A DNA stretch of 64,000 nt. It comes from Corynebacterium yudongzhengii (lineage in GTDB: Bacteria > Actinomycetota > Actinomycetes > Mycobacteriales > Mycobacteriaceae). Made by a program: the position numbers and the translations under genes. The stretch is from contig NZ_CP026947.1 in the NCBI RefSeq assembly GCF_003065405.1, positions 1,364,001-1,428,000 of the forward strand, in the 5' to 3' direction. The notes below the pieces were generated by a model, which was not told the origin of the DNA, did not search any database, and saw nothing but the letters and a program-made list of their open reading frames with translations. Shown piece after piece: positions 33,671-43,140 of this stretch (position 1 is its first letter; each line of letters begins with the position of its first letter).

Positions 33671-35007
33671 CTAAAAGTATTCTGCACGCTCAGCGCGCCT
33701 CCGGCTGCCGCGAATTCCTGCTGCGCTTGCGCTAGCAGCTCAGGGTCGCGGATGAGGTCGACGATCACCTGCCCGAGCCCAATCGCCGAATCCACGACGG
33801 CGCTTCTCGCCTGCTCGCCGCGCGCGCAGGTTTCGAAGGCCTCGGTGTGCAGCGCCACCGATCCCGGGGCGATCTTCACCATGGGGTGGATGCCGGGAAC
33901 CAGGTAGGAGACGTTGCCGAAGTCGGTGGAGGCGGCGAGCGTTTCCGGTACCACCCCGGCGGGCAGGGCGGTCCGCCCGCGGCGGGCTTGCGTCCGGCTC
34001 CAGCGCGAGGCCATCGCGTGGTTATTCCTGATCGGCAGTGTCGCCGGATGGACATCCCAGTCCACCTCGACGCTGACTCCTGCCATAAGCGCTGCGCCGT
34101 GGAAGATGTCGTCGATACGCGAGGATAGATCCTTGAGCGCCTCGGTGAGCGACGAGCGCAGGTAGAGGGTGATCTCGGCGGCATCCGGGATGACGGAGGG
34201 GCGCTGGCCGCCGTCGGAAATAATGGCGTGCATGCGATCCGACGGCGGCATCTGCTGACGCAGCACCCCGATCCCGTGGTACGCGAGGTTGGCGGCGTCG
34301 AGCGCGTTTCTGCCCATGAACGGCTGCGAGGAGGCATGCGCCGCGATCCCGCGAAAGCGCGCCTTGATCACGCGGCGGCCGACCCAGACGTGCTCGGAAA
34401 TGTCGTAACTAAAAGGATGCATCATCACCGCGGCGTCCACGCCCTCAAGCATCCCGCCGCGGATCATGTACTCCTTGCCGGAATGCCCCTCCTCGGCGGG
34501 CGTACCCAAAAGCACGACCCGGCCGGTATCGAGGGTGCTTATCGACGACAAAAACGCCCCCACTCCCGCCGCCGCAATGAGGTTGTGGCCGCACGCATGA
34601 CCGATCCCCGGCAGGGCGTCATACTCGGACATCACCGCGATCGTGGGATGGCGCTGCGGATCGAAGCCTGGGGCCTGCCACTCGGCACGCAGGGCGGTAT
34701 CAACCCCGTGGAAACCAATGGTGACCTCGTGGCCATGACGGCGCACAAGCTTCGCGATCTGATCACGGGAGCGGAACTCCTCGAAGGCGAGCTCGGGGTG
34801 GGTGTGCAGGTCGTCGGCAAGCTCTGTGAGCTCCTCGCTGAGCTTGGTGACCTTGTCGGCCACAGCCTCCCACGCCGTGTGCTGGCCGGGGTAGTCCTCC
34901 CGCTCTGGTGTGTGCCGGGCGTTCGCCTCGCTCGCGCGGACCTTCTCGGCGACTTGGGCGCGCGCGTAGTCGAGATACGCGGTCGAGGGTTGAGGATTTT
35001 CGCACAT
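33523..35007 (-). CDS. M20-family amidohydrolase (AbgB-like) with an abnormal 3' extension
   Basis: 494 residues from ATG 35007, nine bases after the AbgT stop, so both are one operon. Metallopeptidase motifs: EYDALPGIGHACGHNLIAAAG, GTPAEEGHSGKEYM and the dimerisation-domain IAAHASSQPFMGRNALDA. AbgB cleaves p-aminobenzoyl-glutamate imported by AbgT. The normal C-terminus seems to end near DPELLAQAQQEFAAAGG; the remaining 55 or so residues run antisense into the lipase gene and look non-biological. A one-base shift near 33705 would give RAERAEYF then a stop at about 33675, so the tail is probably due to an indel. Confidence 0.85.
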   Translation of the reverse strand: MCENPQPSTAYLDYARAQVAEKVRASEANARHTPEREDYPGQHTAWEAVADKVTKLSEELTELADDLHTHPELAFEEFRSRDQIAKLVRRHGHEVTIGFHGVDTALRAEWQAPGFDPQRHPTIAVMSEYDALPGIGHACGHNLIAAAGVGAFLSSISTLDTGRVVLLGTPAEEGHSGKEYMIRGGMLEGVDAAVMMHPFSYDISEHVWVGRRVIKARFRGIAAHASSQPFMGRNALDAANLAYHGIGVLRQQMPPSDRMHAIISDGGQRPSVIPDAAEITLYLRSSLTEALKDLSSRIDDIFHGAALMAGVSVEVDWDVHPATLPIRNNHAMASRWSRTQARRGRTALPAGVVPETLAASTDFGNVSYLVPGIHPMVKIAPGSVALHTEAFETCARGEQARSAVVDSAIGLGQVIVDLIRDPELLAQAQQEFAAAGGALSVQNTFSYCRASTIGVWSSMARRTMPRCSTPRRTMISTSVPSFSCSPFAAVLICS

Positions 35008-35015
35008 GTGCCGGC

Positions 35016-36641
35016 CTACCCTTCGATGAAGATGCCGACGCCTGGGCCCAGCGGGAGGTCCACGAAGTACCACACCGCGAGCAGCATGACCCACGTCAGC
35101 CAGAACGGGACGACGAAGGGCAGCATGCGAGAGATCAGGGTGCCCAGGCCGGCCTCGGGCTCGTACTTGCGCAGCATGCCGATGATCAGAATCATGAAGG
35201 GATTCAGCGGGGTGATCACCTGCGTGGCGGAGTCGCCGACGCGGAAGGCGGCCTGGATGAACGCCGGCTCGAAGCCGAGGAGGGCGAACATGGGCACGAA
35301 GACCGCGGCCATGAGGGTCCACATGCCGGAGCCCGAGATGATCAGCAGATTCACGCACGAACACAGGATGATGAAGGCGATGATGGCCGGAAAGCTTGTC
35401 AGTCCGATCGATTCGAGGCCGGCGGCGCCGACCACGGCGGTCCAGGTGCCGATCCCGCTCCAGTTAAACAGCGCGATGAACTGGCCGAGGATGAACGCCA
35501 GCACGAGGAAGCCAAGGATAGAGCCCATAGCCTTGCTCATCATGGACACCATGTCACCCGTGGAGCGAATGGTTCCGACGGCGATGCCGTAGACCACGCC
35601 CATCAGCAGGAAGTAGGCGAAGATCAAAAACACCACGGAATCTAGCAGCGGGCTCTCCGGCAAAAAGCCGCCGTCTTCGTTGCGCCACGGGGAGGCTTCC
35701 GGGAGCACCGAAGCGAGCACAATGCCGGTGAGAACCACGACGGAGGCCAGAGACCACCAGAGTCCGCGCTTCTCGTCAGTGCTGAGCTGCGGGCTGATGT
35801 TGGCGTGCTGGTCGTCGTCCTCGGTGTTTGCTTGAGTATTTTCTTGGGCTGCTCCGTTTTCGACCTGTTCGGTGGGCACGTTGGTCTTCCACATGCGGGG
35901 TTCCAGGACTTTGTCGATGAGGAAACCGGCGACCACGCCGAGCAGGACCGCGGCGACGATGTTGAAGTAGTAGTTCGACAACACGTTGACGGCGGTGGCA
36001 CCCAGGTTCGGCATGGGATCCATCACGGCGTTCGTGATGCCGGCGAACAGGGCATCCAGGCTCGTGGGAACCAGCGCGGTGGAATACCCCGCACCCACGG
36101 AGGCGAAGCCACCGAGCAGGCCGGCAACCGGGTGACGACCCGCCGCCTTGAACACCATCGCCGCCAACGGCGGGACGACGACCCACGCGGCATCCGCCAT
36201 GACGGAGGCGGTCACGCCCACCACACCGACGGCATAAGGCAGCACCCACTTACGCGCGCTGCCGAAGAGCTGGCGGATCAAGGCGGAGAGCATCCCGGAG
36301 CGCTCCGCCACACCGACGCCAAGCATGATGGGCAAGACGGTGAGAAGCGGCGGGAACCCGATGTAGTTCTCCGCCATGGTCGTGGTGAACCACGTCAACC
36401 CCGCCGCGGTGAAGAAGCCTTGGACGTGGAGGGTTTCGTCGGAACCCGGGACCTGGACCGAGACATCCACCCAGGCCATGACGGTGGACAGGACGGCCGT
36501 GATTAGAAACAGTCCGAGGAAGAGGGCGAACGGTTCGGGCAACTTGTTACCCAGCCACTCAATCGTGTTGAGGAAGCGATCGATTCTGCTTGTCGATCTG
36601 TGGTCTTTGCTCGTTGTGGGTGTTGTTGTGGGAGTGCTCAT
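35016..36641 (-). CDS. abgT: AbgT-family transporter
   Basis: 541 residues with about eleven hydrophobic segments. Family motifs: FLNTIEWLGNKLPEPFALF at the N-terminus, TVLPIMLGVGVAERSGMLSAL, GGFASVGAGYSTALVPTSLDAL, and INPLNPFM-like VITPLNPFMILIIG near the C-terminus. E. coli AbgT imports p-aminobenzoyl-glutamate; homologues MtrF and YdaH export sulfonamides. The partner M20 hydrolase next to it favours import and cleavage. An acidic cytoplasmic loop lies around residues 245-280. Confidence 0.9.
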   Translation of the reverse strand: MSTPTTTPTTSKDHRSTSRIDRFLNTIEWLGNKLPEPFALFLGLFLITAVLSTVMAWVDVSVQVPGSDETLHVQGFFTAAGLTWFTTTMAENYIGFPPLLTVLPIMLGVGVAERSGMLSALIRQLFGSARKWVLPYAVGVVGVTASVMADAAWVVVPPLAAMVFKAAGRHPVAGLLGGFASVGAGYSTALVPTSLDALFAGITNAVMDPMPNLGATAVNVLSNYYFNIVAAVLLGVVAGFLIDKVLEPRMWKTNVPTEQVENGAAQENTQANTEDDDQHANISPQLSTDEKRGLWWSLASVVVLTGIVLASVLPEASPWRNEDGGFLPESPLLDSVVFLIFAYFLLMGVVYGIAVGTIRSTGDMVSMMSKAMGSILGFLVLAFILGQFIALFNWSGIGTWTAVVGAAGLESIGLTSFPAIIAFIILCSCVNLLIISGSGMWTLMAAVFVPMFALLGFEPAFIQAAFRVGDSATQVITPLNPFMILIIGMLRKYEPEAGLGTLISRMLPFVVPFWLTWVMLLAVWYFVDLPLGPGVGIFIEG

Positions 36642-37381
36642 CGCTTAACCCTTTGCGTTCTTCCGCCAATAACTCGCCATATGTTACCCATGTCACTTTC
36701 ATGTGCAAAGTGTTAGTTGCCGAATATGACGCTGTGGTTTGTGCGCTTATGCGTGGTTTCGGGGTAGGTGGTAGTGCGTGTCCGCGTAGTTGGTCATAGG
36801 GTTCCGGGTACGTGGTGACGCCCCTAGCTCGGACGAATGTCTGTTAGGGAGGCCGCTGTAGTTCGGCGTTTCCTGTGTCGGCACTACGGAAGGGATTTCT
36901 TCTTCTCGGGTGCACAGAGGCTACGGCGATACGCCTCATTCCATGGTGTGCGGCACCGCGGAGTCCCTCTCCGGAATGTGCTTACCGGTATGTTCCTAGT
37001 GTTCCTCGTGTGCCTCGCCCCTTTGACGATCAGCCCGAAGAGAATTGTTGGACCGCGCCTTGGGCTACTGGCCTAGTGAAGAAAGGAAACGCCGTCTACG
37101 CGACTATGCCGCGGCATAGTGCGGAGCGGGTTTTACGCACGTGCGTAATCGGAAATCGATGAATCGCGGGAGACTCATAGGTACGCGGGACGCACTGTCC
37201 CCTGCGCCGTGTGGAAAGCACTGGTGCCGCCGCGTTCGGGGTCTGCTGAGGGTTGGGGAGTCTGCGCCGCCAGGGCCTGGGGACGTGACAGCAAAGCCGG
37301 ATGACTGCTACCAGCGACCCGGAAACCGTCGCTACCGTCTTACCGGAGAAGCGCTACCAACAAGCCACATCTGACAGAGAC

Positions 37382-37493
37382 GGCACAAAGGCTTGAAGGA
37401 AGATGCTTGAAGGGCGCGCCCATCAAGGTTTTGCAGCGAAAAATGGCCTGATTTGGCGTCCCTCAAGGTTCTTCCTTCAAGCCTTTGTGTGCC
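37382..37493. repeat. AAGGCTT-type palindromic element, copy 2
   Basis: Inverted ends GGCACAAAGGCTTGAAGGAA and CTTCCTTCAAGCCTTTGTGT pair over more than 20 bases with few mismatches. The whole element aligns with 21908-22013, including internal CATCAAGGTTTTGCA and AATGGCCTGATTTGGCGTCC. Better preserved than copy 1. Confidence 0.78.
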
Positions 37494-37552
37494 GAGACAC
37501 CGCATGCCCGCAATCTATAGTGGCCTAACGCCCCACAAACAACACAAAAGAA

Positions 37553-37572
37553 CCGGTGGATTACTCCACCGG
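37553..37572 (-). terminator. Terminator of the second tRNA-Glu gene
   Basis: Perfect eight-base stem CCGGTGGA/TCCACCGG with a TTAC loop; on the minus strand TTCTTTTGTGTTG follows. It starts eight bases after the tRNA 3' end. Confidence 0.8.
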
Positions 37573-37579
37573 CATTCTT

Positions 37580-37655
37580 TGGTACCCCGTACGGGATTCG
37601 AACCCGTGTTACCGGCGTGAGAGGCCGGCGTCCTAGGCCTCTAGACGAACGGGGC
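37580..37655 (-). tRNA. tRNA-Glu (anticodon CTC), second identical copy
   Basis: All 76 bases match the gene at 29701-29776, including the encoded CCA. Flanking sequences differ at once on both sides. It lies with tRNA-Gln and gltX, the usual corynebacterial arrangement, so this is probably the original copy. Confidence 0.95.
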
Positions 37656-37688
37656 ATAGGAACGCGATCAGCTGCAAGCTTTTCGCTG

Positions 37689-37760
37689 CTGGCCTACCAG
37701 GACTCGAACCTAGAATGACGGTACCAGAAACCGTTGTGTTGCCAATTACACCATAGGCCA
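37689..37760 (-). tRNA. tRNA-Gln (anticodon CTG)
   Basis: On the minus strand: acceptor TGGCCTA pairs with TAGGCCA, anticodon CTG in ACGGTTTCTGGTACCGT, T-arm AGGTTCGAGTCCT. CCA is not encoded (CAG follows the discriminator G). It lies 33 bases upstream of tRNA-Glu on the same strand, probably one transcript. Confidence 0.95.
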
Positions 37761-37860
37761 TCATTGTCACTGCTCAGGGCCAGTTTTGAGTGCCTCCACC
37801 GGGTTGTTCCCTGCGCTGTGCAACGGTGAATACTATAACCACAAGCCTGAAACTAGAACA

Positions 37861-37908
37861 AATCGCCAGCGCATAGGTGGTATTTACCCTTTGTTTACGC
37901 TGGCGATT
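37861..37908 (-). terminator. Terminator of gltX
   Basis: AATCGCCAGCG and CGCTGGCGATT form an 11-base stem with a 26-base loop directly after the gltX stop; on the minus strand TTTGTTC follows. Confidence 0.6.
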
Positions 37909-37914
37909 AAGGCT

Positions 37915-39408
37915 CTAAGACTGCGCCGGCGGCACCGGGGTGATCTCGCGGGCGGCGCGCAGGCGCTTCAGGGTGGAGTCCTTGCCGAGGAGTTCCATGG
38001 ACTCGAAAAGCGGCGGGGAGACCTGCTCTCCAGAAATGCCCACGCGCAGCGCACCGTAGGCCTTGCGCGGCTTGAGCTCCAGCTTCTCGATGAGCGCCTC
38101 AGACAAAGCCTTCTCGATGTGCTCGCTCTCCCACTGCTCGACGGCCTCGAGGGCGGCGATGCCTTCGTCGAGAGGCTGGATCGCAGCCTCCTTGAGGTTC
38201 TTGCGTGCGGCCTTCTCGTTGAGCTCGAGCTCCTCGTCGGGGATAACGAGGAACTTCAGCAGATCGTAGCCCTCCTTGAGGGTCTTGATGCGGGTCTGGG
38301 TGAGCTCGGCGGCCATGGCGAACTTCTCGTCCGGGTAGTCGGCCGGGAAGTCGGTGTAGTCGTTGAAGTACTCCCGCAGGCGGCGCTCGAACTCCTTCGG
38401 CTCGAGCATGCGGATGTGATCGGCGTTGATGGCGGTCATCTTCTTCTCATCGAAACGCGCGGGGTTACCGAGCACGTCGGCAATGTCGAAGTTCTCCACG
38501 AATTCGTCGATGGTGAAGATGTCCTGATCGGACGACAGCGACCAGCCGAGCAGCGCCAGGTAGTTGAGCATGCCCTCGGGGATGATGCCGTTGTCGCGGT
38601 GGTTGAACAGGTTCGACTCCGGATCACGCTTCGAGAGCTTCTTGTTGCCCTCGCCCATGACGAAGGGCAGATGCGCGAACTGCGGGGTGAAGTCGGTGAT
38701 ACCGATGCGCTGCAGCGCCTCGTAGAGCGCGAGCTGGCGCGGGGTGGAGCTGAGCAGGTCCTCGCCGCGCAAAACGTGCGTGATGCCCATCAGGGCGTCG
38801 TCGAGCGGGTTGACGAGGGTGTAGAGCGGCGCGCCGTTGGAACGGGCGACGACGAAGTCCGGCTGCGTTTCGGACTTGAACTCCATCTCGCCCCGCACCA
38901 GGTCGGTCCAGCGCCAGTTCTTGTCCGGCATACGCAGCCGGTAGACCGGCTTGCGACCTTCAGCCTCGAAGGCGGCGATCTGCTCGTCGCTAAGATCGCG
39001 GTCGAAGTTGTCGTAGCCGAGCTTCGGGTCGCGTCCGGCGGCCTTGTGCCGCTCCTCGACCTCTTCGGCGGTGGAGTACGCGGGGTAGACCTCGCCGGCG
39101 TCGATAAGCTTCTGCAGCACCTCGGCGTAGATGTCACCGCGCTGGGACTGGCGGTACGGCTCGTGCGGGCCGCCGGTGATAACGCCTTCGTCCCAGTCGA
39201 GGCCCAGCCACTTCAGCGAGTCGATGATCGCCTGGTAGGAGTACTCGCTGTCGCGAGCGGCGTCGGTGTCTTCGATCCGAAAAACGAGTTTACCGCCCTG
39301 GTTCCGGGCATATCCCCAGTTGAACAGGGCGGTACGGACCATGCCGACATGCGGGATGCCGGTTGGCGACGGGCAGAAACGAACGCGAACGTTGCTCGGT
39401 GTAGTCAT
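37915..39408 (-). CDS. gltX: Glutamyl-tRNA synthetase
   Basis: GltX charges tRNA-Glu, and in organisms with GatCAB also tRNA-Gln. 497 residues; class I signatures [14 protein letters not shown] (HIGH motif, here HVGM) and KKLSKRD (KMSKS type). The N-terminal [11 protein letters not shown] start and the length are normal. tRNA-Gln and tRNA-Glu genes lie just downstream on the same strand. Confidence 0.97.
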   Translation of the reverse strand: MTTPSNVRVRFCPSPTGIPHVGMVRTALFNWGYARNQGGKLVFRIEDTDAARDSEYSYQAIIDSLKWLGLDWDEGVITGGPHEPYRQSQRGDIYAEVLQKLIDAGEVYPAYSTAEEVEERHKAAGRDPKLGYDNFDRDLSDEQIAAFEAEGRKPVYRLRMPDKNWRWTDLVRGEMEFKSETQPDFVVARSNGAPLYTLVNPLDDALMGITHVLRGEDLLSSTPRQLALYEALQRIGITDFTPQFAHLPFVMGEGNKKLSKRDPESNLFNHRDNGIIPEGMLNYLALLGWSLSSDQDIFTIDEFVENFDIADVLGNPARFDEKKMTAINADHIRMLEPKEFERRLREYFNDYTDFPADYPDEKFAMAAELTQTRIKTLKEGYDLLKFLVIPDEELELNEKAARKNLKEAAIQPLDEGIAALEAVEQWESEHIEKALSEALIEKLELKPRKAYGALRVGISGEQVSPPLFESMELLGKDSTLKRLRAAREITPVPPAQS

Positions 39409-39440
39409 GCCCGCAATGTTAACCGAGCGGGAATGACAAG

Positions 39441-40427
39441 TTAGAGCTGACGCTGCTGACGCGACAGGAAGTTCCAGACCTCACTGGCGGCATCCGGGAT
39501 GTAGTACCAGTTGTGGCCGCCGCCGATGACGCGCAGCAGCTCGGTCTCGGCGGCGCAGCCCTCACCGATGAAGCGGGTGGTGCCGATGCCCGGGTGCTGC
39601 GTGCTGCCGCCCGTGCAGCCGTTGCGCTTCAGCTGGCGGCCGTGCAGCTCCGGCACCGAGAAGTATGGTGCGCCGTGGAGCACGCCGCCGTCGTAATGCA
39701 CGAGGTGGTCCCAGGTGCCGTGGATGATCAGCGACGGAGTGGCTCCGCCGGCGCAGCCCTCGTCCACGTCGTGGTAGTACGCGCCAGAGACGGAGGCGAC
39801 GCCGGCGAAGAGTTCCGGCGCGCGGCAGGCGAGGGTGGCCGCCATGCCGCCGCCGTTGGACATGCCCGCGGCGTAGATGCGCGAGGAGTCGATGTTATAG
39901 CTCTTGCGGACCTCGTCGAGGATGGCGCGAACGAAGTCGACATCCGCGTTGGGGCGCAGGGTGGAGTACGGAGCGGGTTCCCAGGCGCCGTTGATCGAGC
40001 GTGGGTAGATCACCAGCGCCTCGCGGCCGGCGGTGCGGTGCAGCTGCGAGTAGATAAGGAATTTCTCGGCGGTGTCACCACTGCCGCCGAAGGCGAACAG
40101 GACCGGGGCCGGGTTCGCTTCGTTGTAGCTATCAGGCACGCGCAGGATGAAGGAGCGCTCTCCCTCAGCGGTCTGGACGGACATCTCCTGCGACTGCCGC
40201 GGAGTCAGCGACGGCGGGATGGGCGGGCGCCACGGCACGGCCGAGCCGGGCGCCAGCTCCGAGACTTCCGGGAGCGATGACTGCGGCACGTCGGGCACCG
40301 GGATCGAGGACTGGGCTTCGGCACGGGGAACGCCGAGAAGCGAGCAGGAGATCACTAAAGCCGCGAAGGCTGCGACGAGGGAGGACACCCTCCTAACAGA
40401 TGCGTGGGATTGCATGAGAGGAATCAT
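39441..40427 (-). CDS. Secreted esterase, LpqC/polyhydroxybutyrate-depolymerase-like
   Basis: 328 residues with a signal peptide: basic MQSHASVRR, hydrophobic [18 protein letters not shown], cleavage near AEAQS. The esterase domain shows [13 protein letters not shown] (oxyanion region), nucleophile [27 protein letters not shown] (Asp region) and GGHNWYYI (catalytic His). Family members hydrolyse short-chain esters, feruloyl esters or PHB. A second ATG (MQSHAS, 40415) is a possible start. The Cys in the hydrophobic part does not form a convincing lipobox. Confidence 0.85.
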   Translation of the reverse strand: MIPLMQSHASVRRVSSLVAAFAALVISCSLLGVPRAEAQSSIPVPDVPQSSLPEVSELAPGSAVPWRPPIPPSLTPRQSQEMSVQTAEGERSFILRVPDSYNEANPAPVLFAFGGSGDTAEKFLIYSQLHRTAGREALVIYPRSINGAWEPAPYSTLRPNADVDFVRAILDEVRKSYNIDSSRIYAAGMSNGGGMAATLACRAPELFAGVASVSGAYYHDVDEGCAGGATPSLIIHGTWDHLVHYDGGVLHGAPYFSVPELHGRQLKRNGCTGGSTQHPGIGTTRFIGEGCAAETELLRVIGGGHNWYYIPDAASEVWNFLSRQQRQL

Positions 40428-40531
40428 GTCATACCCCTAACAATTACACTTAAAAATATATTTATCTGTCCCCCAACAGGTAATTCGCCGTCATTGGGCG
40501 GAACGACCGGCGCCCACTACAATCACGGCAC

Positions 40532-41644
40532 ATGTCCGCGAAACGCCCCACCACCGCGCCCGACTTCCTCCTGTCGCGCGCCACTGGCTCGGTGCGTACT
40601 CAGGGTGCCCGCATGACCTTCACTGACCCCTGGGAAGCAGCCGATGCGCTGCGCCGAGGTGAGGTCGAGATGGTCGTCGGCGCCCTCCCCTTCGAGCGCT
40701 CCGCGGATGCCGCGCTGACCGTACCAGCGTCGATCATCCGCGAAGACGGCCCGCTCGAGCCGCATAGCTACTACCGCTTCGGCCCCGGCTCCCACCTACA
40801 CGCCGAAATCGACCAGCTGGACCCGGAGGAACACGAGCACCTGCGCCGCATCGAGGCCGCGCTCGAGACCATCCGCTACTCGAAGCTGGATAAGGTCGTG
40901 CTGGCCCGCGCGGTCGACATCGCCTTCGACCCGCCGGTCGATCCCCTACTCGTCGCGGCGCGTCTCATCGATCGCTCGGTCAATCGTGACGGTTTCATCG
41001 CGGATCTCTCCCCCGCCGGCCGTCTAGGCCACATACTTGTCGGATCCTCCCCCGAGGTACTGGTCAAGCGTCAGGGCTCGACTGTGACGGCCTATCCCCT
41101 CGCCGGCTCCGCGCCCCGCCAGGCCGACGCCGGGGCCGATAAAGCAGTCGGCGAACAGCTGGCGGCCTCAACCAAAGATCTCGACGAGCACCGCTACGTC
41201 GTCGAGCACCTCCGCCACGGCCTCGCCCCGCTGTGCGAGAACCTCAACATCCCGTCTACGCCCGAGCTCACCCAGACCGCGGAGATGTGGCACCTGGCCA
41301 CGCCGGTGATCGGCACGCTGCGCAACCCGCAGACCACCGCCTTAGAGCTCGCGCTGCGCCTCTACCCCACCCCGGCGGTCTGCGGCACCCCAACCGACGC
41401 GGCTGAAGCGCTCATCCATACCGCAGAATCCGACCGCGGTTTCTACGGCGGCGCGGTCGGCTGGTGCGATGCCGACGGCGAGGGCGAGTACATGGTCGCC
41501 ATCCGCTGTGCCGAGGTCGCCGGCGACGGCCGCCTCGCCCGCGCCTGGGCCGGCGGCGGGATCGTCGCCGACTCGGATGCCGACACCGAGCTGGAGGAAA
41601 CCACCGCGAAGCTCAAGACGATCCTGCGCTCGCTGGACCTCTAA
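40532..41644 (+). CDS. Isochorismate synthase
   Basis: 370 residues of the chorismate-binding family (EntC/DhbC/MenF type). Motifs: KLDKVVLARAVDIAF, YPLAGSAPRQ, the conserved TAEMWHLATPVIGTL, LYPTPAVCGTPTDAA and GFYGGAVGWCDADGEGEYMVAIRC. The enzyme converts chorismate to isochorismate for menaquinone or catecholate siderophores. No men or ent genes are adjacent. The ALARA-type lysine of isochorismate synthases is present in KVVLAR. Divergent from the esterase. Confidence 0.9.
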   Translation: MSAKRPTTAPDFLLSRATGSVRTQGARMTFTDPWEAADALRRGEVEMVVGALPFERSADAALTVPASIIREDGPLEPHSYYRFGPGSHLHAEIDQLDPEEHEHLRRIEAALETIRYSKLDKVVLARAVDIAFDPPVDPLLVAARLIDRSVNRDGFIADLSPAGRLGHILVGSSPEVLVKRQGSTVTAYPLAGSAPRQADAGADKAVGEQLAASTKDLDEHRYVVEHLRHGLAPLCENLNIPSTPELTQTAEMWHLATPVIGTLRNPQTTALELALRLYPTPAVCGTPTDAAEALIHTAESDRGFYGGAVGWCDADGEGEYMVAIRCAEVAGDGRLARAWAGGGIVADSDADTELEETTAKLKTILRSLDL

Positions 41645-41650
41645 GCGCTT

Positions 41651-42457
41651 TTAGGCGCGCTCGACGGGGTTCTCCAGGGTGCCGATCCCCGGGATATCAA
41701 TAGCGATCGAATCGCCGGGAACCATCGCCTCGGTACCCGCTGGCGAGCCGGTGCAAATCACATCGCCCGGCAGCAGGGTCATCGAGGCGGTGATGAACTC
41801 GATGATCTCGCCGACGGACATAATCATCTGATCCGAGTTCGAATCCTGCTTCGTCTCGGTTTTGCCCTCGTGGGTCAGGTGCGCCTTGATCGGCAGGTCG
41901 TCGAGGTCAAAGGAGTCGATGTCCGTCTCGATCCACGGCCCGAGCGGGCAGAAGGTGTCGATGCCCTTGGCGCGGGCCCACTGCCCGTCGGAAAACTGCA
42001 AATCCCGCGAAGAGACATCGTTGACGATGGTGAAACCGCGCACCACCGACTTCCAGTTCTCCTCCGAGACGTTCTTGCACGGTTTGCCGATAACCACCGC
42101 GAGCTCCCCCTCAAACTCCACGTTGGTGGCGAATTCGGGGATGCGAATCGGCGCGCCCGGCCCCGTGACCGATGTCGGCGGCTTGATAAACAGCGTCGGC
42201 GGCAGGCTTTCGGCCGACTTCTTAAACACCTCCGCGACGTGATCAGCGTAGTTTCGCCCGATGGCCACGACCTTGCTGGGAAGCGTCGGGGCGAGCAGGC
42301 GGATATCGCTCAACGCCCACTCCTTACCGGTGTATTCCGGCTCGGTGTAAGGCGTGCCCGCAATCTGCTTGGCGGTCAGGTTCTTCGGGTCCGTGCCCTC
42401 GCCGTCAATGACGGCGAAGGTCAGTCCTTCGGGAGTAGCAATTCGTGCAAAACGCAT
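41651..42457 (-). CDS. Fumarylacetoacetate-hydrolase (FAH) family protein
   Basis: 268 residues from ATG 42457 (MRFARIATPEG); another ATG lies six codons upstream. FAH-domain motifs: AIGRNYADHVAEV, FIKPPTSVTGPG, the metal-binding VEFEGELAVVIGK, and VGEIIEFITASMTLLPGDVICTGSPAGTE. Relatives are acylpyruvases, oxaloacetate decarboxylases and homoprotocatechuate hydratases/isomerases; the corynebacterial relatives include an oxaloacetate decarboxylase. It is convergent with the isochorismate synthase gene, six bases apart. In corynebacteria this gene lies next to gltX, as roughly here. Confidence 0.88.
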   Translation of the reverse strand: MRFARIATPEGLTFAVIDGEGTDPKNLTAKQIAGTPYTEPEYTGKEWALSDIRLLAPTLPSKVVAIGRNYADHVAEVFKKSAESLPPTLFIKPPTSVTGPGAPIRIPEFATNVEFEGELAVVIGKPCKNVSEENWKSVVRGFTIVNDVSSRDLQFSDGQWARAKGIDTFCPLGPWIETDIDSFDLDDLPIKAHLTHEGKTETKQDSNSDQMIMSVGEIIEFITASMTLLPGDVICTGSPAGTEAMVPGDSIAIDIPGIGTLENPVERA

Positions 42458-42519
42458 GCTGACAACACTACGCACGTTAAATTGTGAAGGTTTGTTAAGG
42501 GTGAGTGTAACAACGCTAC

Positions 42520-43140
42520 CTAGGCCTTGAGATCGCCCAACGTCCGCGCCGTGATCACGCCCTGCTGCGCAAGGTACAGCTCAGCGCAGGCGAGCGCGTC
42601 GGTCAGCGCGTTGTGGTTACGATACGCCGGCAACCCATAGCGCCTCCGCGCCCGCGGGAGGCGAAGATCCTCACCGCGCGGGTAAGTCGCCATGCGTTCC
42701 ATGTGTCGACGCTCGATCGCTAAGGTATCGACGGCCGGAAACCGCACCCTTTCCCCACGCACCCGCCGGTATAAATCGGCCAAGAACTCCTGCTCCATCT
42801 GGGCGAAATGCGCCAGCATCATCCGGCCTTTCAGCGCCGTGAGAAACTGCTCGAGTGCCTCTGCTGGGGCCACGCCGGCGGCGAGGATGTCGTCGGTAAG
42901 CCGGTGGATGGTCGCCGATGCCCCGACGCTGTCGCCGGTGGTGGCCTGCAGCACGACATAGCCCGCCTGGCCTAGAAGGATGCTGCGGCCGTCGATAGGC
43001 ACCCACCCGATGGAGAGCAGGCGGTGGTTTTTGGGCTCGAGTCCGGTGGTTTCGACGTCGACAGCCAAAAGCTGGGCCGCATCGATCGGTGTGTCCCAGC
43101 TCGGAGTGGCGGCAGGTTGGGGTGGGCGAAAAGGCCACAT
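42520..43140 (-). CDS. DEDDh-type 3'-5' exonuclease
   Basis: 206 residues. Exo I AVDVETTGLEPKNHRLLSIG, Exo II MLAHFAQMEQEFL, Exo III HNALTDALACAE (HxAxxD). In Exo II the usual Asp is Glu, which is also seen in some proteins that accompany DUF294 proteins. The ATG overlaps the stop of the DUF294 gene by one base (TGATG), so the two are translationally coupled and probably cooperate. Confidence 0.85.
   Translation of the reverse strand: MWPFRPPQPAATPSWDTPIDAAQLLAVDVETTGLEPKNHRLLSIGWVPIDGRSILLGQAGYVVLQATTGDSVGASATIHRLTDDILAAGVAPAEALEQFLTALKGRMMLAHFAQMEQEFLADLYRRVRGERVRFPAVDTLAIERRHMERMATYPRGEDLRLPRARRRYGLPAYRNHNALTDALACAELYLAQQGVITARTLGDLKA

Larger units (their letters stand above)
36642..37579. 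other. Gene-free stretch between abgT and tRNA-Glu
   Basis: About 940 bases with no supported gene. The left part should hold the abgT promoter. A palindromic element (37382-37493) and the tRNA-Glu terminator (37553-37572) occupy the right part. The middle carries short frames without ribosome sites; it may be decayed coding sequence but I recognise nothing. Confidence 0.55.

Noticed and set aside
36837..37162. Short plus-strand frames between abgT and tRNA-Glu
   Set aside because: Overlapping frames of similar length, without start signals or known motifs; they look random.
37786..39444. 552-codon plus-strand open frame opposite gltX
   Set aside because: It is the antisense shadow of gltX. 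High GC content keeps the complementary frame open; the composition is Leu/Val/Asp/Arg-rich with no domain.
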